DNA of 9,011 bases, taken from the NCBI GenBank assembly GCA_040376995.1, contig JBEIPP010000126.1, forward strand, positions 1 to 9,011, written 5' to 3'. The translations under genes and the position numbers were made by a program. The notes below the pieces were generated by a model. That model had not been told where the DNA came from and did not search any database. It worked only from the letters and a program-made list of their open reading frames with translations. The DNA is from UBA4416 sp040376995. GTDB lineage: Bacteria > Bacteroidota > Bacteroidia > B-17B0 > Aurantibacillaceae. This document shows, one piece after another, positions 1 through 6,216 of this stretch (within the stretch, counting starts at the first letter, position 1; each line of letters opens with the position of its first letter).

Positions 1-87
1 ACTATGATGAAGGAGAAAAAGTGGCAAAGCGTTCTGTTTTGAAGAGGTTTCAGCTCGTAATAGATTTTCTAATGCGTAATCTGGGTT
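1..87 (-). repeat. Left copy of an 87-bp inverted repeat (truncated gene fragment)
   Basis: This stretch equals the reverse complement of 8865-8951 at 86 of 87 positions; the one difference is at 81 (C here, A expected). Similarity stops abruptly at 87/88, and the outer end is cut by the window edge, so the true repeat may be longer. Read on the - strand it encodes ...NPDYALENLLRAETSS..., the same frame as the right copy with D in place of Y. No start codon precedes it: the frame meets TAA a few codons upstream in unrelated DNA. It therefore looks like a 5'-truncated copy of whatever the right copy belongs to. A dispersed mobile or multicopy sequence is likely, but I do not recognise the family. 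Confidence 0.9.
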
Positions 88-277
88 AAATATTTATATC
101 AAAAAGATGAGGGATACTTTAACAAAACTGTTACACTTCGTTTTAAATAACTACATAAATCATTCTTTTATTAAAATCAATAAATCCATTTTTTAATAAT
201 TTATCTTACAAATGAGAATAACTTTTTAAAAAACGTAACGAATTAAACTATAATTTAAGACTTCAAAATAATAAACT
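88..277. other. AT-rich leader upstream of topB, no gene seen
   Basis: This stretch is very AT-rich and full of stops, with no credible reading frame. It should hold the topB promoter, but I find no Bacteroidota-type TAnnTTTG box. A TATAAT hexamer at 249-254 lies 24 bases before the topB GTG without a convincing -35 partner, so I do not call it a promoter. Confidence 0.4.
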
Positions 278-2590
278 GTGATTCTCTGTATTGCCGAAAA
301 ACCAAGTGTAGGAAAAGAAATTGCCCGTATTTTAGGTGCAACTAACCGACGCGATGGTTTTTATGAAGGAAATAACTATTTAATTAGCTGGACCTTTGGA
401 CATCTTTGTACCCTTAAAGCGCCTGATGATTATAGTGATGATTGGAAACGATGGGATTTGAATTTTTTACCCATGATTCCGCCTCGCTTTCAATTAAAAG
501 TAATTGATAATAGCGGAGTCACCAAACAATTCAATACTCTAAAATCATTAATGGAACAATGCACCGAAGTAGTAAACTGCGGTGATGCTGGTATTGAGGG
601 AGAATTAATACAACGTTGGGTATTAGCCAAAGCCGCTAATAATAAACCCGTGAAGCGTTTGTGGATTTCATCAATGACAGATGAAGCCATTAAAGAAGGT
701 TTTGAAAATTTAAAAGACAGTAAAGATTACGATTTATTATATGCTGCTGGAAATGCTCGGGCAATTGGAGATTGGCTTTTAGGCATGAATGCAAGTAGAT
801 TATACACCGTAAAATATGCGCAAGGCAAAGGCGTACTATCGATTGGAAGAGTGCAAACCCCTACTCTAGCATTAATTGTTAATCGTTATAACGAGATACA
901 AAATTTTAAACCCGAAATTTATTGGGAATTAAAAACGACTTATCGTGCGGTTATATTTAATTCTACCAAACGAAAATTTACTAAAAAAGAAGATGCCTCT
1001 CAAATTTTAGAGAGTATTAAAAATCATTTATTTGAAATTGTTTCAAATACTAAAAAAAATGCGAATGAGAGTCCGCAACCTTTATTTGATTTAACATCCT
1101 TGCAGGTAGAATGTAATAAGAAATTAAACTTCACTGCTGACGATACGTTGAAACATCTACAAAAATTATACGAATCAAAATTAGTTACTTATCCGAGGGT
1201 TGATACAACGTATTTACCAGAAAATATGTATCCTAAAATTAAGGGCATTTTAGAAAACATGAAACCTTATGAGCAGTTTACAAAAGTGTTGCTTGATAAG
1301 CCCATAAAAAAAAGTAAAAAAGTATTTGATGACAAAAAAATAACAGACCATCACGCTATTATACCCACAGGAGTGATGCCTCCATCGGGAATGTATTTAC
1401 CCGAAAAACAAGTGTATGATATTATTGCACGACGTTTTATCGCCGCCTTTTATCCCGACTGTGTAGTAAGTAATACGGTTGTATTAGGAGACGTAGATGG
1501 AAATGAATTTAGTGCTACTGGAAAAGTTATTTTAGAAGAAGGCTGGCGAGTTTTATTTCCTAAAGCTTCGACCACTTCGACAGGCTCAGTGCCCGATGAG
1601 GAAAAAGAAAATGAAGAACAATTAATGCCACTGTTTGTGAAAGGCGAAAAAGGAGAACACATCCCCGACTTACAAGAAAAACAAACACAGCCACCAAAAA
1701 TGCATACCGAAGCTACTTTACTAAGAGCCATGGAAACAGCTGGCAAACAAGTAGATGATATAGAACTAAGAGAATTAATGAAAGACAATGGTATTGGTCG
1801 ACCATCAACAAGAGCCAATATTATTGAAACTTTATTTAAACGTAATTACATTACTAGGCAACGAAAAAATTTAGTGCCAACTATTACTGGCATTCAATTA
1901 ATAAAAACCATTAATAACGAATTACTAAAATCGGTAGAGTTAACTGGTATTTGGGAAAAGAAATTGCGTGAAATTGAAAAAGGTGAATATGACCCTCATT
2001 TGTTTTTAAATGAAATGAAAGAGATGGTAACGGATTTAACCAAAGAAGTGAAATTTGAACAAGGGCACATGATAACGATTGAGGCGGAAGCTTCGAGAGC
2101 CTCAGCTTCCGAATCAAAAACAACTTCAGCTGAAATTGCAGTATCTAAAACAGACACTGTTACCGAAAAAAAGAAAGAACCAAAATCAGAGGGGCCAATC
2201 ACGTGTCCTAAATGCAATACTGGAACTATTATGAAAGGCAAAACAGCCTATGGTTGCAGTGCATTTAAAGAAGGCTGCAACTTTAAAATAGACTTTGAAT
2301 TTGGAGGAAAAAAATTAAGTGACAAGCAATTATTTGCACTCATTCAAAAAAAGAAATCACCAAGTATCAAAGGGTTTACAATAAATAACCAAAAGGTAAA
2401 TGGACATTTAATTTTAAACTCAAATTTTGTAACTGAGTTTGTTGAAGAGCAAGAAAAAACAAAAGCACCTGTTGCTATTGCCGAAAACCAACCTTGCCCT
2501 AAATGTAAACAAGGTAAAATAATTAAAGGTAAAACAGCCTTTGGATGTAACCGTTTTAAAGAGGGCTGTGATTTTAGAGTTTCTTTTTAG
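278..2590 (+). CDS. topB: DNA topoisomerase III (type IA), Bacteroidota type
   Basis: Type IA topoisomerases cut one DNA strand through a 5'-phosphotyrosine and pass another strand through the gap, relaxing or decatenating DNA. The toprim domain starts at residue 1 (MILCIAEKPSVGKEIA, Glu7) and continues with the acidic motif D103-A-G105-I-E107. The catalytic tyrosine is Tyr305 in LVTYPRVDTTYLPE. Other family signatures are GRVQTPTLAL, HHAIIPTG and GIGRPSTRANIIETL. The C-terminus has two four-cysteine zinc ribbons (Cys643/646/660/667 and Cys740/743/757/764) flanking a Toprim_Crpt-like repeat (LSDKQLFALIQ...IKGF, about 680-722). GTG is chosen as start because the conserved N-terminus begins exactly there; no clear Shine-Dalgarno sequence is visible. 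Length (770 aa) is normal for a zinc-ribbon TopB. Oddities are the Gly at the position of the usual second toprim Asp and two hairpin-repeat insertions in linkers (430-439 and 602-613). Its stop overlaps the queA stop. Confidence 0.95.
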   Translation: MILCIAEKPSVGKEIARILGATNRRDGFYEGNNYLISWTFGHLCTLKAPDDYSDDWKRWDLNFLPMIPPRFQLKVIDNSGVTKQFNTLKSLMEQCTEVVNCGDAGIEGELIQRWVLAKAANNKPVKRLWISSMTDEAIKEGFENLKDSKDYDLLYAAGNARAIGDWLLGMNASRLYTVKYAQGKGVLSIGRVQTPTLALIVNRYNEIQNFKPEIYWELKTTYRAVIFNSTKRKFTKKEDASQILESIKNHLFEIVSNTKKNANESPQPLFDLTSLQVECNKKLNFTADDTLKHLQKLYESKLVTYPRVDTTYLPENMYPKIKGILENMKPYEQFTKVLLDKPIKKSKKVFDDKKITDHHAIIPTGVMPPSGMYLPEKQVYDIIARRFIAAFYPDCVVSNTVVLGDVDGNEFSATGKVILEEGWRVLFPKASTTSTGSVPDEEKENEEQLMPLFVKGEKGEHIPDLQEKQTQPPKMHTEATLLRAMETAGKQVDDIELRELMKDNGIGRPSTRANIIETLFKRNYITRQRKNLVPTITGIQLIKTINNELLKSVELTGIWEKKLREIEKGEYDPHLFLNEMKEMVTDLTKEVKFEQGHMITIEAEASRASASESKTTSAEIAVSKTDTVTEKKKEPKSEGPITCPKCNTGTIMKGKTAYGCSAFKEGCNFKIDFEFGGKKLSDKQLFALIQKKKSPSIKGFTINNQKVNGHLILNSNFVTEFVEEQEKTKAPVAIAENQPCPKCKQGKIIKGKTAFGCNRFKEGCDFRVSF
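1573..1591 (+). repeat. Short hairpin repeat inside topB, copy A
   Basis: The sequence is CACT, then the 11-nt core TCGACAGGCTC, then AGTG; the outer arms are reverse complements. It is read in frame as part of ASTTSTGSVP (residues 430-439), between the conserved GWRVLFPK and the ...MPLFVKGEKG block, where TopB proteins tolerate low-complexity loops. The same core with two changes recurs at 2093-2103. From memory, CTTCGACAGGCTCAG-like strings are widely dispersed in Bacteroidota genomes, so this is probably a REP-like element that landed in a tolerant linker. Confidence 0.6.
2081..2111 (+). repeat. Short hairpin repeat inside topB, copy B
   Basis: A perfect 8-bp stem (CGGAAGCT at 2085-2092 and AGCTTCCG at 2104-2111) encloses the 11-nt core TCGAGAGCCTC. 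A second, competing 5-bp pairing exists between GAGGC (2081-2085) and GCCTC (2099-2103). It is translated in frame as EAEASRASASES (residues 602-613) in the linker before the first zinc ribbon. The core matches copy A at 9 of 11 positions, while the arms differ yet remain complementary. Both cores are read in the same codon phase (TCG A.A G.C TCA). Confidence 0.65.
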
Positions 2591-2604
2591 TATTTTCTAA
2601 AAAG
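2583..2604. repeat. Palindrome over the interlocked topB/queA stop codons
   Basis: CTTTTTAG (2583-2590) and CTAAAAAG (2597-2604) form a perfect 8-bp inverted repeat with a 6-nt loop (TATTTT). The left arm contains both stop codons: TAG of topB on + and TAA of queA on -. Neither strand has a T-run directly after the stem and the stem is AT-rich, so it is not a classical intrinsic terminator. It could still be a weak bidirectional transcript end. Confidence 0.45.
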
Positions 2605-3807
2605 CAAAGAACCATCGCCATAACTCAAAAATCTGAATTCATTATCTAAAGCATATTGATACACTTTGCGCCAATCTTCACCAATAAAAGCAGCTATTAA
2701 TAATATCAAGGTGCTTTCGGGTTGATGAAAATTAGTAACTAATGCATTCACTATTTTAAATTGATAACCAGGAACAATTAAAATACTTGTTTTGGCATAT
2801 AAGGTTTTGAGCTGATGTTGATTTAAAAAATCAATGATATGTTTTAAGGCTTCCTTAGTACTAATTTTATTATTTGACAACTCGTAAGGTTGCCACTGAT
2901 CCACCAATAATTCATGTGGTTGCAAATTAGGTTGCTGTGCTATTTTTTCACCAATCCAATACAAACTTTCTAGAGTTCTTAAAGAAGTTGTTCCTACAAC
3001 TGTTATTAACTTATCAATATGCTGGTATAAGTGCTCAATCGTTTCTAATGGCACATCAATATATTCGCTATGCATGTCATGCTCGGCCATGGTATCTGAT
3101 TTCACTGGTTTAAATGTACCAGCCCCAACATGTAATGTAACGTATGTTGGGATAATCTGTTTGGCCTTTAATTTTTCAAACACTCCATCTGTAAAATGCA
3201 AACCTGCTGTTGGCGCTGCTACCGACCCTTCTTTTTGCGCATAAATAGTTTGGTAACGTTCGAGGTCAATATCTTCTGTGGCACGTTTTAAATAAGGAGG
3301 AATAGGAATAGCTCCTGCTATTTGTAAAACTTCGGCAAATGTTTTGGTAGTGGGTTCCCATGTAAACTCCAATATAAAAGTACCTTGCAAACGTTGTTTA
3401 ATTTCTGCTTTAATTTGTATTTCGCTAGTATTTAAAAATACAAACTGCTCTTTCCATTTAGCGGCTCCGCCAACCAAGCATTTCCATTGCGAACTGTTTT
3501 GTTGTAACATGCTAGAATACACATCTGCATTACTTGAAACTGGTTCTAAACAAAATACTTCAATATCTTTTTGAGTGGATGTTTTAAAAAACAACCTAGC
3601 AGGAATAACTTTAGTATTATTAAAAAATAGTAAGGAATCTGCTGGCAAAAATTCATCAATATGAATGTATTGAGATTTTGTTATGGTGTCATTTTTATAT
3701 ACTAGTAACTTAGATAAATCTCTTTCAGCTAAAGGATATTTAGCAATACGATCAAATGATAAGTCGTAATGATAATCTTTAATAGAAATTTGTTTTTCTT
3801 TTGCCAT
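2587..3807 (-). CDS. queA: S-adenosylmethionine:tRNA ribosyltransferase-isomerase, long form
   Basis: QueA transfers and isomerises the ribosyl moiety of AdoMet onto preQ1 at the wobble position of GUN-anticodon tRNAs, giving epoxyqueuosine. Family motifs appear in order: YPLAERDLSKLLVY (24-37), NNTKVIPARLF (63-73), AGAIPIPPYLKRA (164-176), EGSVAAPTAGLHFT (193-206), VTLHVGAGTFKPV (223-235), MHSE (245-248), VVGTTSLRTLES, then PGYQFKIVNALVTNFHQPES and the C-terminal FRFLSYGDGSLL. At 406 aa it is about 50 residues longer than the E. coli enzyme. The extra length lies around 90-107 (ADVYSSMLQQNSS) and in a roughly 45-residue insert after TTSLRTLES. I infer a Bacteroidota long QueA-like subfamily; whether it makes queuosine or is a paralogue beside a standard QueA cannot be decided here. 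The ATG start fits the conserved N-terminus. It is convergent with topB (4-nt overlap) and divergent from the dioxygenase gene. Confidence 0.88.
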   Translation of the reverse strand: MAKEKQISIKDYHYDLSFDRIAKYPLAERDLSKLLVYKNDTITKSQYIHIDEFLPADSLLFFNNTKVIPARLFFKTSTQKDIEVFCLEPVSSNADVYSSMLQQNSSQWKCLVGGAAKWKEQFVFLNTSEIQIKAEIKQRLQGTFILEFTWEPTTKTFAEVLQIAGAIPIPPYLKRATEDIDLERYQTIYAQKEGSVAAPTAGLHFTDGVFEKLKAKQIIPTYVTLHVGAGTFKPVKSDTMAEHDMHSEYIDVPLETIEHLYQHIDKLITVVGTTSLRTLESLYWIGEKIAQQPNLQPHELLVDQWQPYELSNNKISTKEALKHIIDFLNQHQLKTLYAKTSILIVPGYQFKIVNALVTNFHQPESTLILLIAAFIGEDWRKVYQYALDNEFRFLSYGDGSLLFRKY

Positions 3808-3965
3808 GCTTGTGTTATGATTTTATAAAAACAACAACAATAATATTAAAACTTTTAATAGTTACCTAAAGCTTTACAAAAAATATAAAAATTCTTTTTT
3901 ATCATTTTATCCGTTTATTAAGTCTATCTTTATTAGGCGTCTGTTCATTCAGGCTATTAAGCCTT
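3808..3965. promoter_or_regulatory. Divergent intergenic region between queA and the dioxygenase gene
   Basis: These 158 AT-rich bases must hold the start signals of both flanking genes. On + the best partial match to the Bacteroidota -7 box is TATCTTTA at 3925-3932 (one mismatch to TAnnTTTG), about 34 nt before the ATG, but no TTTG is found at the expected -33 distance. On - no exact box was found. A hairpin AGGCT-ATTA-AGCCT (3951-3964) ends one base before the dioxygenase ATG, where a ribosome would bind. Confidence 0.35.
3951..3964 (+). repeat. Hairpin immediately before the dioxygenase start codon
   Basis: AGGCT and AGCCT form a perfect 5-bp stem with the 4-nt loop ATTA, ending one base before ATG at 3966. 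In the mRNA this would sit in the ribosome-binding region and could limit initiation. At 5 bp in AT-rich DNA it may also be chance. Confidence 0.35.
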
Positions 3966-4559
3966 ATGGAAAATAACTTTGAAATACTGATTGAAAGTTT
4001 TATTAAAGACAATGTGGGTATCGATAACCATTTTATCAGCGATGAATTATCACAACACCTCAAACAAAACCTATTACAATTAATGAATCAAAATAAACTA
4101 AAGGAAGCTGGTACTGGTAACAACTTATTAGTTTCGCATGATAAGACCGTAAGAAGTGATTTAATTTATTGGCTTGATAGATCGCATGACAACGAATATG
4201 AAAATGATTTCTTTGATCAGATAGATGACTTTATAAAATACCTTAACCGAAGTTGTTTTGCAGGTATTAATGGCTACGAATTCCATTACTCCTTATATGA
4301 GATTGGAAGCTTTTACCAAAAGCATCTCGATCAGTTCAACAATAACCCGAGTCGTAAATACAGCATGATTAGCTATTTAAACGACGATTGGCAAGAAAGT
4401 GATGGTGGGCAATTAATGATTTACCAAAATTATAATAACAAAAAAGTAAATCCTACTCAAGGCAAAACCGTATTTTTTAAAAGTAATGAACTACAACACG
4501 AAGTTTTAGTGACACAAAAACAACGCATGAGTATAACTGGTTGGTTAAAAAGAGATTAA
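3966..4559 (+). CDS. 2-oxoglutarate/Fe(II) dioxygenase, PHD/SM-20 prolyl hydroxylase-like
   Basis: The protein is a soluble 197-residue jelly-roll dioxygenase that would use Fe(II), O2 and 2-oxoglutarate to hydroxylate a substrate, releasing succinate and CO2. The metal facial triad is visible: His120-x-Asp122 in YEIGSFYQKHLDQF and the distal His178 in ELQHEVL. Arg187 in QRMSITGWL is the expected 2-oxoglutarate carboxylate ligand. Further features match the HIF prolyl hydroxylase/SM-20 branch rather than generic P4H: VRSDLIYWLD (62-71), YSMISYLNDDWQESDGGQL (132-150) and a C-terminal I-x-G-W strand. Known bacterial members of that branch (Pseudomonas PPHD) hydroxylate a proline in EF-Tu; extending that substrate to this protein is inference. 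No signal peptide or membrane segment is seen. The first ATG fits. The gene lies tail to tail with the SET gene, one base apart, and is divergent from queA. Confidence 0.85.
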   Translation: MENNFEILIESFIKDNVGIDNHFISDELSQHLKQNLLQLMNQNKLKEAGTGNNLLVSHDKTVRSDLIYWLDRSHDNEYENDFFDQIDDFIKYLNRSCFAGINGYEFHYSLYEIGSFYQKHLDQFNNNPSRKYSMISYLNDDWQESDGGQLMIYQNYNNKKVNPTQGKTVFFKSNELQHEVLVTQKQRMSITGWLKRD

Positions 4560-4560
4560 T

Positions 4561-4992
4561 TTATCCATGTTTTTTCCAATACGATTTTCCGTAGGTACAA
4601 AAAATTTCTTCATTTACTTTAATATTACGAGTGGCAATAATGCAAACATGGTCATCTTCATCCAAAGCAATTTTTGCTGAGTTTTTAAATACTGATTTCT
4701 GATAACCTTCGGCATCATTGGCATATTTAGCAAAACAATGCGTACGCATCGAATCTAACATGGTTCCGTTTGGCAAACTAATAAAGTATTTATCACGTCC
4801 CTTATTAGCTCTAAGTTTGGCTTGTAAATCGGTTAATATTTCACCTTTAAATAAAGAAATCACTTCATCTTTATAAATAGCAATTGCCGTAAATAAACCA
4901 TTTCCTGAATTAGGTAATTGAGATGTGCTTACAAATAAATAATCCGATTCTTTGGCTTCGATGCTATTTGAGTGATATGTTGTTTGCTTCAC
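4561..4992 (-). CDS. Small SET-domain protein (putative protein-lysine methyltransferase)
   Basis: This 143-residue protein is almost entirely a minimal SET domain, the fold that moves a methyl group from AdoMet to lysine. Visible elements are the N-terminal SGNGLFTA loop (29-36, GxG for AdoMet), VISLFKGE (44-51), YFISLPNGTMLDS (69-81), KYANDAEG (89-96, Asn92 in the place of the NHSxxPN asparagine), and the ending ATRNIKVNEEIFCTYG (120-135), with Tyr134 as the expected catalytic tyrosine. The NHSC signature is degenerate and there is no post-SET cysteine cluster, so activity is not certain. The start is GTG at 4990-4992: no in-frame ATG exists upstream before the stop or in the first 77 codons. 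Size resembles viral and bacterial stand-alone SET proteins. It has no signal peptide. The substrate is unknown; the dioxygenase next door faces it tail to tail. Confidence 0.82.
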   Translation of the reverse strand: MKQTTYHSNSIEAKESDYLFVSTSQLPNSGNGLFTAIAIYKDEVISLFKGEILTDLQAKLRANKGRDKYFISLPNGTMLDSMRTHCFAKYANDAEGYQKSVFKNSAKIALDEDDHVCIIATRNIKVNEEIFCTYGKSYWKKHG

Positions 4993-5167
4993 TTTGGATA
5001 ATTTAACAATAGTGGATGAAGATAACTAAATAAACTTACAAGCCTCGTTTTTATCTCATGAATAAAACATCATCATTTTATATCAATTCTAAAGTACCAC
5101 TATTATTAAAGTCTGATACTAAGGCGGTGATTTTATTTCGTTTACTACCTATATTTAACTCAAAGGC

Positions 5168-5189
5168 GACGTATTGAATGGTATACGTC
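5168..5189. repeat. 7-bp inverted repeat in the SET/pseudouridine synthase spacer
   Basis: GACGTAT (5168-5174) and ATACGTC (5183-5189) pair perfectly around the 8-nt loop TGAATGGT. No T-run follows on either strand, so an intrinsic terminator is unlikely. It could be an operator half-site pair or chance. It lies about 180 bp upstream of the SET gene start and inside both short open stretches of the spacer. Confidence 0.35.
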
Positions 5190-5238
5190 CTAAATTAATC
5201 GCATACATTACCAACATACTTGAACTAGTTTATAATTG

Positions 5239-5246
5239 CAAACATA
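5239..5246 (-). promoter_or_regulatory. Possible Bacteroidota -7 promoter box (TATGTTTG)
   Basis: Read on the - strand this is TATGTTTG, an exact match to the TAnnTTTG element of Bacteroidota housekeeping promoters. No TTTG is found at the usual 19-20 bp upstream, and the SET start codon is about 245 bp downstream, so an unusually long leader or a decayed gene in between would be implied. Confidence 0.25.
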
Positions 5247-5473
5247 ATTCTTATTTTAAATAAGTCACTTGAACATTTTTTTAAATTAAATTCCCGCTCA
5301 AGTCAATAGATACAATATCTTCATCTACTCTATTTCATCAGTGATATTTATTTTTACATTTTTACTTTCAGTGTTTAATATTTAAAAACTAGCATTAAAA
5401 CAGTAATGCTTCTCCTAGCGTTCTTTTACATGGAGATACAGAACTATTTACTATTGCATAAAACAGCTATAAA

Positions 5474-6121
5474 CTAAAAAAAATCAGCCTTTGCCTCAAA
5501 AACTATAATTTGATTGGTGATTGGATGCTGAACACTTAATTTGGCTGCATGCAAGGCAATGGCATTGGGTTGATAAGCAACGGTTGAACCATATAATTCG
5601 TCGCCAATAATAGGGCAACCAAGACTAGCCAATTGCACCCGTATTTGATGATACTTGCCAGTATGCAAGGTGATATGCCATAAATAGTGTGTACCGTGAG
5701 GTGCCACACTGTATTCTAATTTAGCTTTCTCTGCGTATGCGGTACCCTCAGGAACTAAAACAGCTTTCTTTTTTTCTTTACGATGCCAATGATTTAAAGT
5801 GCCTATTAATGCTTGCGGTAATTTATCAGTAAGCGCCGCATATTGTTTTGATACCTCGCGTTGAGCAAACTGTTCGCTTAAGTTTTTTAAGTATTGTTTT
5901 TGTTTGGTAAATAAAACCAAACCACTAGTAACTCTATCCAATCGATGCAAATGTTGTGCGTAAGGTAATTTATCGCCAGTAGTTTCTTTTAAATAGTTTT
6001 TTACTTGCTGCAATAAATTGGGGTAATTATTTCTATCGGGCTCCACCATTAATCCTGCTGGCTTGTGGCAAACCAATAGCACATCATCTTCGTAAATAAT
6101 ATGTAAAACCAATTCGTTCAT
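5474..6121 (-). CDS. RluA-family pseudouridine synthase
   Basis: Enzymes of this family convert uridine to pseudouridine in rRNA or tRNA without a cofactor. The sequence opens with IIYEDDVLLVCHKPAGLMVEP (8-28), the usual N-terminal strand-turn. It has the signature HRLDRVTSGLVLFTK (59-73) with the catalytic Asp62, Tyr94 in SKQYAAL, and the C-terminal motif TGKYHQIRVQLASLGCPIIGDELYG (154-178). At 215 aa it is a bare catalytic domain without an S4 RNA-binding domain, smaller than RluC/RluD and nearer in size to RluA or TruC. The modified position cannot be assigned. The ATG start directly precedes the conserved block. The gene is divergent from the CAP-domain gene across 95 bp and is followed by the 481-bp spacer. 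No regulatory site is clear. Confidence 0.9.
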   Translation of the reverse strand: MNELVLHIIYEDDVLLVCHKPAGLMVEPDRNNYPNLLQQVKNYLKETTGDKLPYAQHLHRLDRVTSGLVLFTKQKQYLKNLSEQFAQREVSKQYAALTDKLPQALIGTLNHWHRKEKKKAVLVPEGTAYAEKAKLEYSVAPHGTHYLWHITLHTGKYHQIRVQLASLGCPIIGDELYGSTVAYQPNAIALHAAKLSVQHPITNQIIVFEAKADFF

Positions 6122-6216
6122 TACCTTATTGTGTTTACTAAAGTACTATAAATATATACAAACTCATGAAATCCAACTCTGGTTAATTTTGTATATTTAT
6201 ATAAAACCTATTCCTA
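6122..6216. promoter_or_regulatory. Divergent spacer upstream of the pseudouridine synthase and CAP genes
   Basis: These 95 bp must serve both starts. On + the best partial -7 box is TATATTTA (6192-6199, one mismatch to TAnnTTTG), 17 nt before the CAP-gene ATG. On - it is TGAGTTTG (6159-6166 complement, one mismatch), 37 nt before the synthase ATG. Neither has a convincing -33 TTTG. No strong hairpin is present. Confidence 0.3.

Larger units (their letters stand above)
4993..5473. other. 481-bp intergenic region; possible decayed coding remnant
   Basis: No confident gene is present. Two overlapping short open stretches stand out: + 5058-5177 (39 codons from ATG, containing FYINSK and AVILFRLLPIF) and - 5081-5194 (38 codons, containing YVAFELNIGSKRNK and ending at TAA 5078-5080). 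The + peptide faintly recalls the arm-binding N-terminus of Bacteroidota tyrosine recombinases, but that is a weak impression. A 7-bp inverted repeat lies at 5168-5189 and a TATGTTTG promoter-like box on - at 5239-5246. The rest is AT-rich with many stops. Confidence 0.4.

Noticed and set aside
249..254. TATAAT as a sigma-70 type -10 box for topB
   Set aside because: No -35 partner at the right distance, and Bacteroidota use a different promoter consensus. A chance match is likely in such AT-rich DNA.
1450..1818. 122-codon - strand frame within topB
   Set aside because: Serine-rich translation antisense to strongly conserved TopB motifs; a shadow of the real gene.
3344..3574. 76-codon + strand frame within queA
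   Set aside because: Antisense to conserved QueA sequence, with no start context or recognisable protein.
5400..5473. Short + frame NSNASPSVLLHGDTELFTIA as a gene fragment
   Set aside because: Only about 20 codons between stops and no start; within chance expectation.
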